A stretch of 42,603 nt of DNA from an uncultured bacterium (GTDB lineage: Bacteria > Armatimonadota > HRBIN16): positions 1 through 42,603 of the forward strand of contig CALJAP010000090.1 of the NCBI GenBank assembly GCA_938027655.1, read 5' to 3'. Of this stretch, positions 25,409-33,889 are shown piece after piece; position 1 is the stretch's first letter; each line of letters opens with the position of its first letter. Below the pieces are notes generated by a model. It saw nothing but the letters and a program-made list of their open reading frames with translations. It had not been told where the DNA came from and searched no databases. The position numbers were made by a program, and so were the translations under genes.

Positions 25409-26311
25409 ATGAAAATCCGTGTGGTGGCGGTACAGTTCAAACCGCGTAAGGGCGATGTGGAACACAATTTAGATCGCGTCACAGACGCACTGCGACAGGT
25501 CGTGGAAGACAATGTGCCTGCCGATGTGGTGGTGTTTCCCGAGACCATCTCCTCCGGCTATTTTCTGGAGGGCGGCGTGCGCGAAGCAGCACGAACCCGC
25601 GAACAGATACTGGAAGCGCTAGCACAGCGCTATCAACCGTTTGCGCGCCAGGAGCCGCTGGACGTAGTGCTGGGTTTTTACGAGCTCTGGCGCGGCAAGT
25701 ACTACAACTCCGCGCTGTATTTAACCCTGAGCGCAGAACCCGAAGCCTGTCGAATCGTGCATACGCACCGTAAGTTTTTCCTGCCTACCTATGGCGTGTT
25801 TCAGGAGAAACGCTTTGTGGCGCGAGGGCGTAATATCGAGGTATTTCAAACTCGATTCGGCGTCGCCACCGTATTAATCTGTGAAGATGTATGGCACTCC
25901 ATCACAGGCGCCATCGCGGCGTTAAAAGGTGCGGAGGTGTTTTTTGTGATTGCCGCCTCACCTGGCAGGGGCTTTCATGGCGAGAACGTGGACAACGTGA
26001 TGAAGTGGCAACAATTGCTGTGCAACATGGCGGAAGAACACGGGGTATGGGTAGTGAACGCGAGCCTGGTTGGTTTCGAAGGGGGTAAGGGGTTCGTCGG
26101 ACAGTCGATGGTGGTCAACCCCTTCGGGCAGATTGTGGTTTCCGCTCCGTTGATGAAAGAGGCGATGATTACCGCCACTATCGACACCGAGGAGATAGCC
26201 ATCGCGAGGGCGAACGCCCCCCTGCTCGCCGATTTGGAGGCAGGGTTGGCAGACCTGCTGATAGAGATGCAGGAAATCGCTGCGGAGCAACATGCGAGGG
26301 ACCGGCAATGA
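25409..26311 (+). CDS. Nitrilase-family amidase, probable glutaminase partner of NAD+ synthetase
   Basis: A 300-aa carbon-nitrogen hydrolase. The catalytic Glu-Lys-Cys triad is visible: VVFPETISSGYF (Glu), HTHRKFFLPTYGVF (Lys) and VLICEDVWHS (Cys). The ICEDVWH phrase and FPETISSGYF resemble the glutaminase domain of glutamine-dependent NAD+ synthetase. Its stop overlaps the nadE start as ATGA, so the two proteins are made together. I infer that it hydrolyses glutamine and passes ammonia to the synthetase, doing in two chains what the fused NadE enzyme does in one. The ATG at 25409 lies 16 bases after the toxin remnant stop, with GGAGG before it. Confidence 0.85.
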   Translation: MKIRVVAVQFKPRKGDVEHNLDRVTDALRQVVEDNVPADVVVFPETISSGYFLEGGVREAARTREQILEALAQRYQPFARQEPLDVVLGFYELWRGKYYNSALYLTLSAEPEACRIVHTHRKFFLPTYGVFQEKRFVARGRNIEVFQTRFGVATVLICEDVWHSITGAIAALKGAEVFFVIAASPGRGFHGENVDNVMKWQQLLCNMAEEHGVWVVNASLVGFEGGKGFVGQSMVVNPFGQIVVSAPLMKEAMITATIDTEEIAIARANAPLLADLEAGLADLLIEMQEIAAEQHARDRQ

Positions 26312-27171
26312 GCAAACTGGAGGTGATTCGTGCGCCTGCGCACACGCACGATGCGGAAGAGCTGTTGCGCATCAACGCGCCTCTGGTGGCGGAGTGGCTG
26401 GTGGAGTTCCTGCGTGACGAGATGATACGTCGGCGGGGCTTTCATCGCGCGGTCGTCGGGCTATCGGGCGGGGTGGACTCGTCGGTGACCGCGTTTCTGT
26501 GTGCGCGTGCTCTGGGGGCGGAGAACGTCTGGGGCATCCGAATGCCCTATCGCACCAGCAGTGTCGAGAGTCTGGAACACGCGCAGCTGGTCATCGACCA
26601 GCTGGGCATCCATTCCCGCACGATAGACATCACGCCGGCAGTGGACGGCTACCTGCAGTACGAACCCGACGCCGACGGCAGGCGACGCGGTAACGTGATG
26701 GCGCGGATGCGCATGATTGTGCTGTTCGACCTCTCCGCCAAACTCAACGCCTTGCCTGTCGGCACGGGTAATAAGACCGAAAGGCTGTTTGGATACTTCA
26801 CTTGGCACGCCGACGACTCGCCGCCTATCAACCCGCTGGGCGACCTGTTTAAGACGCAGGTGTGGCAGCTGGCGCGGTATCTGGGCGTGCCGGAGGTGAT
26901 TGTCTCCAAGCCTGCCTCGGCAGACCTGATTGTTGGGCAAACGGACGAGGACGACCTGGGCATTTCTTATCATCTCGCCGACCAGATTCTGTACTTTCTG
27001 CTGCGCGGCTATCGCGTAGAGCAGATTGAGGAGATGGGCTATCCGCGCGAGAAGATTCTGCTGGTGAAAGGAAGGCTGGAGAGCACACACTGGAAACGCC
27101 ATCTACCCACGACCGCCATGCTCTCCACCACGTCCATCAACGACTACTACTTACGTCCGGTGGATTATTGA
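26308..27171 (+). CDS. nadE: NAD+ synthetase (synthetase subunit)
   Basis: A 287-aa N-type ATP pyrophosphatase that amidates nicotinic acid adenine dinucleotide to NAD+. The PP-loop is VVGLSGGVDSSVTAFLCARALG; MPYRTSSVESLEHAQLV, the GTGNKTERLFGYFTWHADDSPPINPLGDLFKTQVWQLARYLGVP block and KPASADLIVGQTDEDDLGISY are the signature of the family. It has no amidase domain of its own. The upstream amidase overlaps it by 4 bases (ATGA). The next gene starts at its last base (TGATG). The tail (HLPTTAMLSTTSINDYYLRPVDY) is short. Confidence 0.95.
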   Translation: MSKLEVIRAPAHTHDAEELLRINAPLVAEWLVEFLRDEMIRRRGFHRAVVGLSGGVDSSVTAFLCARALGAENVWGIRMPYRTSSVESLEHAQLVIDQLGIHSRTIDITPAVDGYLQYEPDADGRRRGNVMARMRMIVLFDLSAKLNALPVGTGNKTERLFGYFTWHADDSPPINPLGDLFKTQVWQLARYLGVPEVIVSKPASADLIVGQTDEDDLGISYHLADQILYFLLRGYRVEQIEEMGYPREKILLVKGRLESTHWKRHLPTTAMLSTTSINDYYLRPVDY

Positions 27172-27515
27172 TGTACGACCTGATTATCGAACCCGAAGAG
27201 GAAGACACCGAGTGGTGCTGGGAAGAGGTAGAGGGTGCCCTGGGTGCGGTTGGGTTAAGCGTCGCTGAGGGTACATGCTTGCCCGCGAACGTGGAGGGAA
27301 CGGTGTGGGTGGACATCGGCTCACCGGATAGCCCGAGCGTGATGCTGATTGCGGTGCGGGCGAAAGAAGATGGGCGCCCGGAGACCATCCGGCAGGCAAC
27401 GGACGTTGCCTTTTATCTGGCAAACCGGTTGGGCGGCATAGTGATAGATATGCAGCTGGGAGGTCGTGTGTTGCCCGAAAATCGCGATTTGATCGAAGCG
27501 GAGTTTTTGCGCTAG
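27171..27515 (+). CDS. Unknown small protein, coupled to nadE
   Basis: A 114-aa acidic protein starting at ATG 27171, sharing one base with the nadE stop (TGATG), so it is translated by coupling. The sequence (MYDLIIEPEEEDTEWCWEEVEGALGAVGLSVAEG ... VMLIAVRAKEDGRPETIRQATDVAFYLANRLGGIVIDMQLGG) suggests a small alpha/beta fold. It has no signal peptide, membrane helix or known motif. I do not recognise the family. Its place in the NAD operon is the only clue. Confidence 0.75.
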   Translation: MYDLIIEPEEEDTEWCWEEVEGALGAVGLSVAEGTCLPANVEGTVWVDIGSPDSPSVMLIAVRAKEDGRPETIRQATDVAFYLANRLGGIVIDMQLGGRVLPENRDLIEAEFLR

Positions 27516-27522
27516 AGGTACG

Positions 27523-28185
27523 ATGGACAGCTCACTGATTGTTGGAGCGATGATAGGCGCGGGAAGCGCGGCAGGCACTTACTACCTGTTCAAACGCTGG
27601 GAGGTGTTCCGCGAGCGCACGCGCGAGCAGTCGCGTCGTCGCGACGTTCTGCACCGCCTGGTGGTGGAAGCGCTGGACAACGCTGCGTGGAACGCCTACA
27701 TCGAGTCCATCATCGACGGCTGGCTAAAGGCACATGAGGCAAAAATACTCACTCCCCAAGAGGTTCAGGACGCCCTCTATCGCTGGATTGCGGAGCCGTA
27801 CTCCTTACGCTCCCATCGCGACGCCCTGCAGCAGTACGTAACTTTGCCGATACATGATGACACAGAGCAGGAACTGTATGTGGCTGTCACCAGCGTATAC
27901 CATGAGCTGACCATGAACACGCTCACTCTGCGCATGTTGCGCCTGTTTCAGGAGCTGGAGACGACAGACACCCCCTGCATCGCCCCCGAGCAGTTGATGC
28001 TACTGCTGCAGCGGGTAGCGCAGGAGTTCAAAGCAAACGGCGAGCGGTTCTACGCGCTGGCGGTGCGTCTGGTGGAACGATACCCCTTCCTCGCCGAAAC
28101 GCACGCCCGCAAGATGCGCCTGCTACTGGAACAGCTGGAAAACTATCAGAAGCAGGCGGAAGCGAGCCAGGATACAGAGCGGTAG
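27523..28185 (+). CDS. Unknown helical protein with N-terminal membrane segment
   Basis: A 220-aa protein. The first 23 residues (SSLIVGAMIGAGSAAGTYYLFKRW) form a glycine-rich hydrophobic helix, probably a membrane anchor. The rest is mainly helical and charged (REQSRRRDVLHRLVVEALDNAAWNAYIESIIDGW; KMRLLLEQLENYQKQAEASQ). The gene starts 7 bases past the previous stop and converges on the DUF4058 gene with a single base between stops. No family recognised. Confidence 0.75.
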   Translation: MDSSLIVGAMIGAGSAAGTYYLFKRWEVFRERTREQSRRRDVLHRLVVEALDNAAWNAYIESIIDGWLKAHEAKILTPQEVQDALYRWIAEPYSLRSHRDALQQYVTLPIHDDTEQELYVAVTSVYHELTMNTLTLRMLRLFQELETTDTPCIAPEQLMLLLQRVAQEFKANGERFYALAVRLVERYPFLAETHARKMRLLLEQLENYQKQAEASQDTER

Positions 28186-28186
28186 T

Positions 28187-28966
28187 CTACCGAGCAGACA
28201 CCTGCTGTAGCACCCACGACACCTCTTCGGCAGATAGAGTCACCGGCAGAGCCTGCCGGTAGTCCACCAATCGGTGATACGCTCCCTCCTCATAACAGCG
28301 TGTGAAGGCTTGCTGCAGGTCTAACACCACATCGGGGTCGCCTTCCAGCAAGGGTACCCAGACCCGCGGTAAACGTTCTTTCAGCGTCACGGGCCACACT
28401 TCATAGCTCGCGCCGCTGCCCGCCCGATGCAGGCAGACCAGATAGTCATAGGCGCGAGGTATGTGGTGTTTGGGCACAGCCACCGTATGCTCTCCGCCAT
28501 GAAGGAGGTCTATTTCCAGCAGGTGCACCTGGCTGGCGAGCAGCTCCGCCTGTTTCTGCAAGTAAAGCTCTCTGCCTGGGTGCCCCGGCGCCTTGTTCGT
28601 ATGGCTGAGCACCTCGATAATCGTGACCACGCGATAGTCCAATTTGGGTGCAACAATCTTGATGAAGGCTTCGCGCACTTCATGCAATGCGAGGAGGGCT
28701 TTAATCTGAATCGGCGGGTCGGCTACAGCGGTGGCAGCAGATGATGGAGATGGCGTTACGGGCTTGGTCTGCACCACCACAACATCGGGGCGCATGTCGC
28801 GCTCGCTTTGCACAATGTACAGTCGTTCTTCCACATCCGCTACGTATGCTTCTGGAAGAACCGCGTTCAGCTGTGCGCGGATGGCGTTAATCAACCCATC
28901 ATGCACGCCACCCCAGAGCGCGGGGTTCTCCAGATAGGGGTCCATTCCGGGAAACGGGCTGGGCAT
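28187..28966 (-). CDS. DUF4058 family protein
   Basis: A 259-aa protein with the family opening MPSPFPGMDPYLENPALWGGVHDGLINAIRAQLNAVLPEAYVADVEERLYI, then DMRPDVVVV and a middle segment (VVTIIEVLSHTNKAPGHPGRELYLQKQAELLASQVHLLEIDLLHGG) whose IIEVLS...K and EIDLLHGG strands resemble the E/D-x-K core of restriction-like nucleases. DUF4058 proteins are common in cyanobacteria and related groups and have no proven function; a link to Uma2-like folds is my inference. The second ATG (28966) is chosen over the GTG one codon earlier. It stands alone. Confidence 0.88.
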   Translation of the reverse strand: MPSPFPGMDPYLENPALWGGVHDGLINAIRAQLNAVLPEAYVADVEERLYIVQSERDMRPDVVVVQTKPVTPSPSSAATAVADPPIQIKALLALHEVREAFIKIVAPKLDYRVVTIIEVLSHTNKAPGHPGRELYLQKQAELLASQVHLLEIDLLHGGEHTVAVPKHHIPRAYDYLVCLHRAGSGASYEVWPVTLKERLPRVWVPLLEGDPDVVLDLQQAFTRCYEEGAYHRLVDYRQALPVTLSAEEVSWVLQQVSAR

Positions 28967-29008
28967 CACTTTTCACCGGTGATATTGTAGCCTGAGCTGC
29001 TACGCCTG

Positions 29009-30109
29009 TCAAACTCGTCTCTCCACTTCTCTCAGAAAGGCTTCTGCCTCATCCACGCTGCGGAAGCCCTCGCCAACGGTCAACCACACGCCTTTTGCCC
29101 CGACCGCCTCCAGCACAGTGAGCGCGTCCTGCGCGGACTCGGCAATCACCTGCACGCTTTTGCCCGCCTGCAGGCAGCGACGGTAAACCTCTATCCAGCG
29201 CGAAGCGGGTCCCTGCCCTGCACCGTACACCCACTGTATCGCGTGCAGGTTCGGGATGTCCAGCAATAGGGGCAAATGCTTCAGTGCGCCCACCCCATCC
29301 AGATGGAAGATGCTTCGCTCTAGAGGCTCCATCTCGAACAGGATGTCGGGCAGAATCATTTCCCGCGCCATTTCGGGCGAGACCATGATCCAGAAGTCGC
29401 AGCTGGGCACGTAGTAGCTGCCTTCGTGGTAGGCGTTGAGCCAGGTGGTGCAGCCGAACCCTGCTTCCGCTATTTTCGCATAGCTGCGCTCGAAGCTCCG
29501 CACGAACGCTTTCGCCACATGCCTGCCCGCCTGCACAATCAGGTCAGGGCAGTCCAGCATGTCCATGCACAGCATCTGCGGGTCACGCAGGGCGGCGAGG
29601 ATGTCGTAGTTACCGTGTAAATCGGTGATGCCCACGATGTACCGCCCCTCACACCGCTGAACGGCGTAGTCGGTCATGCGTTCAACGGTCTGCCAGTAGG
29701 GGTTCTCGAAGTCAGCCTGCGTACGCAAGATGCGATGCCAGTCTTCTGGTTCGTGCACAACAGGCTTCGACCAGCTGGTGCTCTCCGAAAACTCCAGCTC
29801 GCAGCCGAACAGCGTGGCGGTGATTTCGGGCCCGAGGTTGGGCCAGAACATGGGAAAGTTGTCGCCCACATAATCGTGGCACTCCATCCATGCGATGGCG
29901 GAATCCACCACGTACTCCACATCCATCCACCGCTCACGTAAAGATGCGTGCTGTTTAACCGGTCCCCGATATGGGCGTGATGGGGCAACGTGCAAGGTGA
30001 CCGGTGGACGATCCACTATCTCACGATGCCACCATGCTTCGAACCGCTCCACCGTTTTGCCGAAATCAGGTTTCCACTTCAGCTCGTGTATCAACCGCGT
30101 TTCCTCCAC
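29009..30109 (-). CDS. URO-D-like TIM-barrel protein, paralog 2
   Basis: A 366-aa protein of the uroporphyrinogen decarboxylase/methyltransferase-like superfamily. It lacks the N-terminal RQAGR motif of HemE, so it is not the haem enzyme. Conserved parts shared with its upstream paralog: FWPNLGPEITATLFG, DLHGNYDILAALRDPQMLCMDMLD, CDFWIMVSPEMAREMILPD and FHLDGVGALKHLPLLLDIPNLHAIQWVYGAGQG. Relatives act on corrinoid-bound methyl groups or sugars. The gene starts at a GTG inside the last 19 bases of the paralog, pointing to translational coupling. The two may form a heterodimer; that is inference. Confidence 0.8.
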   Translation of the reverse strand: MEETRLIHELKWKPDFGKTVERFEAWWHREIVDRPPVTLHVAPSRPYRGPVKQHASLRERWMDVEYVVDSAIAWMECHDYVGDNFPMFWPNLGPEITATLFGCELEFSESTSWSKPVVHEPEDWHRILRTQADFENPYWQTVERMTDYAVQRCEGRYIVGITDLHGNYDILAALRDPQMLCMDMLDCPDLIVQAGRHVAKAFVRSFERSYAKIAEAGFGCTTWLNAYHEGSYYVPSCDFWIMVSPEMAREMILPDILFEMEPLERSIFHLDGVGALKHLPLLLDIPNLHAIQWVYGAGQGPASRWIEVYRRCLQAGKSVQVIAESAQDALTVLEAVGAKGVWLTVGEGFRSVDEAEAFLREVERRV

Positions 30110-31179
30110 TTTTTGGACTGTCGGACGAGTTCATCTGCCTGCTCGGGGGTGCTGGTGTATGTGCTTATCATCACGCCGCGTGTGCCGATGGCTTCCACTA
30201 GCGGCTGCACGCTTTCAGGCGGAACCCCCAGAGCCAGCACACCCTTGCCCGCCTTCAACGCCTTCTGGTACAGCGGATACCAGCAGGGGTCGCCTGCGTG
30301 CGGTTGTCCTGCGCCCGGCGTCCACTGGATGGCATCCAGTTTGTTGATACTGCACAGCGCGTCCAGATGCTTGATGGCATTCACACCGTCTAGGTGGTAG
30401 ATGGTGTTGTCCAGTCGCTCGCATTGCTGCTCCAGGTAGGGCAGAACAAATTCGTTAAACAGCTCCGGGCTGATCATACACGACATGTCGCACTGCAGTT
30501 TGCAGGTTCGTCCGATGCCCCAGATGTTGAACGCTGAGAAGACGGTTCCGCCATCCTCATCGCGGATAATCGGCTCGAAGGCGTCATAGTAATCGAAGTA
30601 CCGCTCCAGAATCTGCCTCTGCAGGCGATGCACGTGTTCAGGATGGTCTACGAGGTCGGTGAGCAGCCCCAGCGTGCCGCGCAGGGACGCCAGCGTATCC
30701 AGATTCTCCACAAAGTCGGGAAAGCTCACCAGCGCCTTGCCCTTGAAGTGCTCCATCGCCTGCCGAGCCATCTCGGTGTTTATCTTCCAGTACTTCTCGT
30801 CGGGGTTGTACGGCGGTATCTGCGCGGTGGTGATGTCATCGAATACCTTGCCATACCACACGGTGTTATGGTCAAAGGTGGGTGGGCTACCCAGATGGAT
30901 GGCGAGACTGCCCGGTCCTAGGTTGGTATCGAACCAGGGAAAGCCATCACCGCCGTGATAGGTATGGGCGAAGTGCCACTCTTGCTCGGTGATGCGATAC
31001 TCGATGTCCAGCCAGCGTTGCTCCGGCGTAGGGTCGGGTTTAGGCGGAGGAACGTCTACCACCGGCTTCTCGAGCGGCGCGTACACGATGAGAAGCGGTC
31101 CCTCCATCTCCTCTCGCGCCCACCATGCCGTGTAGCGCATTTTGACATGGTGCCAATCCGGTTTGTACAGCAGCGACAC
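30091..31179 (-). CDS. URO-D-like TIM-barrel protein, paralog 1
   Basis: A 362-aa homolog of the downstream gene, with matching blocks (FDTNLGPGSLAIHLG, DFVENLDTLASLRGTLGLLTDLVD, CDMSCMISPELFNEFVLPYLE, YHLDGVNAIKHLDALCSINKLDAIQWTPGAGQPH). The CDMSCM segment and the Cys-rich CKLQCDMSCM stretch could hold a metal, unlike the other copy. No HemE signature is present. The start is a GTG at 31179 with GGGAGG about 8 bases upstream. It is divergent to the hydrolase at 31308, with 128 bases between. Function unknown; corrinoid or sugar chemistry is possible. Confidence 0.8.
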   Translation of the reverse strand: MSLLYKPDWHHVKMRYTAWWAREEMEGPLLIVYAPLEKPVVDVPPPKPDPTPEQRWLDIEYRITEQEWHFAHTYHGGDGFPWFDTNLGPGSLAIHLGSPPTFDHNTVWYGKVFDDITTAQIPPYNPDEKYWKINTEMARQAMEHFKGKALVSFPDFVENLDTLASLRGTLGLLTDLVDHPEHVHRLQRQILERYFDYYDAFEPIIRDEDGGTVFSAFNIWGIGRTCKLQCDMSCMISPELFNEFVLPYLEQQCERLDNTIYHLDGVNAIKHLDALCSINKLDAIQWTPGAGQPHAGDPCWYPLYQKALKAGKGVLALGVPPESVQPLVEAIGTRGVMISTYTSTPEQADELVRQSKKWRKRG

Positions 31180-31307
31180 CCTTCATCCTCCCGATGCGAT
31201 TACTGTTGTCATTTTCTGTGAAGGAATAACCGGTTCCTTGTGCAGAAAGAACATGGGGCAGACACGGGGCGCTGCGCCCACCATTTTGTTCAATCGGAAG
31301 GAAGAGG

Positions 31308-33803
31308 ATGGTTATGAGGTACATTGTTCCGCTGGCGCTGCTGGCGATATTCACCGTTCGGGGCAACGCCCAACCGGTGAGAGAGTGTGTGGTGCTTCCC
31401 CTGCCGAGTGGAATGACGCGCTCCATCGTTTATACGGACCCGGTGCAGGCTCTGCAGGTGTCCGGCGCGTGGACGGCTCCGAAGGCGGGCGATACGGTGA
31501 CCCTCCCTGACGGCTCCACCCGACAGTGGGAAGCGGTGACCGCCAACGCAGAGGGATGGTTTGAACATCCTGCTTTGCGTAACGGTTATGCGTTCGCCAC
31601 GGTATCCTCCGAGCGGGAGCGGGTTGCTTTGCTGGAGGCGCCGGGCAGTGTGAGCGTCCTCGTTAACGGGGAGCCGCGCGCCGGAGACGTGTACCAGCAC
31701 GGTTATGTGAAAGTGCCGGTGCTGCTCAAGCAGGGACAGAACGAACTGCTGCTGCGGTGCAGCCGAGCGGGCAGGCTGTCTGTCCGGCTCAGCAACGCGC
31801 CGGTGGAAGGGGCTCTGCTGGATGTGCGCGATGCCACCTTGCCTGACCTAGTAGTGGGCGAGGAGACGGACGTGTGGCTAGGCATTGTGGTTATCAACGC
31901 TTCCACGCAAGCCCTGCAAGGGCTAACCATTACTGCCTCGCATGAGGGCGGACGCACAACGGAAAGCCAGGTACCCGCATTGCCGCCTCTTAGTATCTGC
32001 AAAGTGCCCGTGCGCCTGCGCGGTTTTGCACCCCGTGCAGCAGGCGTACGCAAGGTGGAACTGCGCCTGTTGCGACAGGAGGGTAAGCAGAAGTTCACGC
32101 TGGACACGGCTGAAGTCACCTTGCGAATCCGTGAACCCCACGAATCGCAGAAGCGCACCTTTATCAGCTCGCTGGACGGCAGTGTGCAGTATTACGCGGT
32201 GTTGCCTGCGCAGAGATTAAGCAAGGATTCCCCTGCCCCTGCGCTCGTGTTAACACTACACGGTGCAGGAGTGGAGGCTATCGGACAGGTGGATTCTTAC
32301 TCCCCCAAAACATGGGCGACGATTGTGGCGCCGACCAACCGCCGTCCCTTTGGCTTCAGCTGGGAAGAGTGGGGACGACTGGACGCTCTGGAGGTGCTGG
32401 ATCTGGCGCAGAAGCGATGGCGCACCGACCCCTATCGGGTATACCTCACCGGACACTCGATGGGTGGGCATGGCACGTGGCACGTGGGATTGACCCATCC
32501 CGACCGCTTCGCCGTCATCGCGCCCAGTGCTGGTTGGGTGAGCATCTGGACGTATGCCACCAGCGCACGGCTCGGACAGCGTGAAGGCAACGCGGATGAG
32601 AAAACTGACCCGATGGAAGATTTTCTGCTGCGATGCGCTTCCCCCAGCGACACCCTGTCGCTGGTACGCAACAGCCTCTTGCAGGGCGTGTACGTACTGC
32701 ACGGCGACGCCGACGACAACGTGCCCGTCACCGAAGCGCGACTGATGCGAGACCGGCTTTCCCCCATCCACCACGATTTCGAGTATTACGAACAACCCGG
32801 CGCAGGACACTGGTGGGATGTGTCGGATGAGCCTGGTGTGGACTGCGTGGACTGGATGCCGATTTTCGATTTCTTCGCCCGCCACCGCCTGCCGACCTCC
32901 GACAGTGTGCGACGCATTGAGTTCACTACCATGAGCCCGGGGGTGTCTGCCCGATGTCACTGGGTGAGCGTCGAGATGCAAGAACAACAGATGAAACCGA
33001 GTTCGGTGAACCTGCGCTACGACCCCGGCAAACGGCGTTTCGTGGGTACGACCAGCAACGTCGTGAGGCTCTCGCTCCATCTGGAACAGGTGAAACCGGG
33101 CGCACCGATTAGCGTGGAGCTGGACGGACAGGTCGTCGGTAATATCTCCTATCCCAGCCGCGAGCGACAGCTGTGGCTGGTGAAAGAGGGCGGGCAGTGG
33201 AAGTTGTCCGCCGCTCCCTCGCCGGCAATGAAATCCCCTCAACGATATGGAGGCTTCAAGAGCGTGTTCACCAACCGCCCGGTGCTGGTGTACGGTACGA
33301 AGGGCACGCCCGAAGAGAACGCCTGGGCGATGGCGAAAGCGCGATTCGACTCGGAGACCTTCTGGTATCGTGGCAACGCCACCTTTGAGGTGATTGCCGA
33401 CACCGAGTTCCAGCCCGACCGCTATCGCGACCGGAACGTGGTGCTGTACGGCAACGCGGAGACCAACGCGGCATGGCCGCTACTGCTCGGCGATAGCCCG
33501 GTGCAGGTACATCGTGGTGCAGTGCATATGGGAGAAAAAACCCTCAGCGGCGAAGGGCTTGCTTGCCTGTTCATCCGACCGCGCGCTGGCTCTGCCACTG
33601 CGCTGGTGGGAGCGGTTGCGGGCACGGGTGTTGCGGGAATGCGTTTAACCGACCGGCTTCCTTACTTCACCGCCGGCGCAGGGGTGCCCGATTGTCTGGT
33701 GCTTTCCACCGACATGCTCACGAAGGGGATGGAGGGCGTGCTGGCAGCAGGCTTTTTCGGCGCGGACTGGGGAGTGCACAGCGGAGAGTTCGTGTGGCGG
33801 TAG
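31308..33803 (+). CDS. Secreted alpha/beta hydrolase (prolyl-oligopeptidase/esterase type)
   Basis: An 831-aa exported enzyme. Signal peptide MRYIVPLALLAIFTVRGNAQ. N-terminal beta-rich domains run to about residue 285. The hydrolase core follows: PALVLTLHGAGVEAIGQ (oxyanion region), VYLTGHSMGGHGTWHVGLTHPDRF with the nucleophilic Ser in GHSMGG, LHGDADDNVPVTEARLM (Asp) and QPGAGHWWD (His). The last 300 residues add further beta domains. It may be a peptidase or a carbohydrate esterase; the serine esterase-type layout cannot decide. Two ATGs (31308 and 31314) fit; both have purine-rich ribosome sites. Confidence 0.88.
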   Translation: MVMRYIVPLALLAIFTVRGNAQPVRECVVLPLPSGMTRSIVYTDPVQALQVSGAWTAPKAGDTVTLPDGSTRQWEAVTANAEGWFEHPALRNGYAFATVSSERERVALLEAPGSVSVLVNGEPRAGDVYQHGYVKVPVLLKQGQNELLLRCSRAGRLSVRLSNAPVEGALLDVRDATLPDLVVGEETDVWLGIVVINASTQALQGLTITASHEGGRTTESQVPALPPLSICKVPVRLRGFAPRAAGVRKVELRLLRQEGKQKFTLDTAEVTLRIREPHESQKRTFISSLDGSVQYYAVLPAQRLSKDSPAPALVLTLHGAGVEAIGQVDSYSPKTWATIVAPTNRRPFGFSWEEWGRLDALEVLDLAQKRWRTDPYRVYLTGHSMGGHGTWHVGLTHPDRFAVIAPSAGWVSIWTYATSARLGQREGNADEKTDPMEDFLLRCASPSDTLSLVRNSLLQGVYVLHGDADDNVPVTEARLMRDRLSPIHHDFEYYEQPGAGHWWDVSDEPGVDCVDWMPIFDFFARHRLPTSDSVRRIEFTTMSPGVSARCHWVSVEMQEQQMKPSSVNLRYDPGKRRFVGTTSNVVRLSLHLEQVKPGAPISVELDGQVVGNISYPSRERQLWLVKEGGQWKLSAAPSPAMKSPQRYGGFKSVFTNRPVLVYGTKGTPEENAWAMAKARFDSETFWYRGNATFEVIADTEFQPDRYRDRNVVLYGNAETNAAWPLLLGDSPVQVHRGAVHMGEKTLSGEGLACLFIRPRAGSATALVGAVAGTGVAGMRLTDRLPYFTAGAGVPDCLVLSTDMLTKGMEGVLAAGFFGADWGVHSGEFVWR

Positions 33804-33889
33804 GATAATCGCCTCTCCGGTTGCCGCATGCCCAGCCCCGTTTGCGGCGAGCGTACCGTCGGGATCTCATCTCTGCTGCGTCTAAACCG

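Noticed and set aside
29009-31179. URO-D-like pair as hemE
   Set aside because: The N-terminal RQAGR-type substrate motif of uroporphyrinogen decarboxylase is missing in both.
32256-33242. 328-aa minus-strand ORF opposite the secreted hydrolase
   Set aside because: Overlaps the intact catalytic region of the plus-strand hydrolase; no independent signal.
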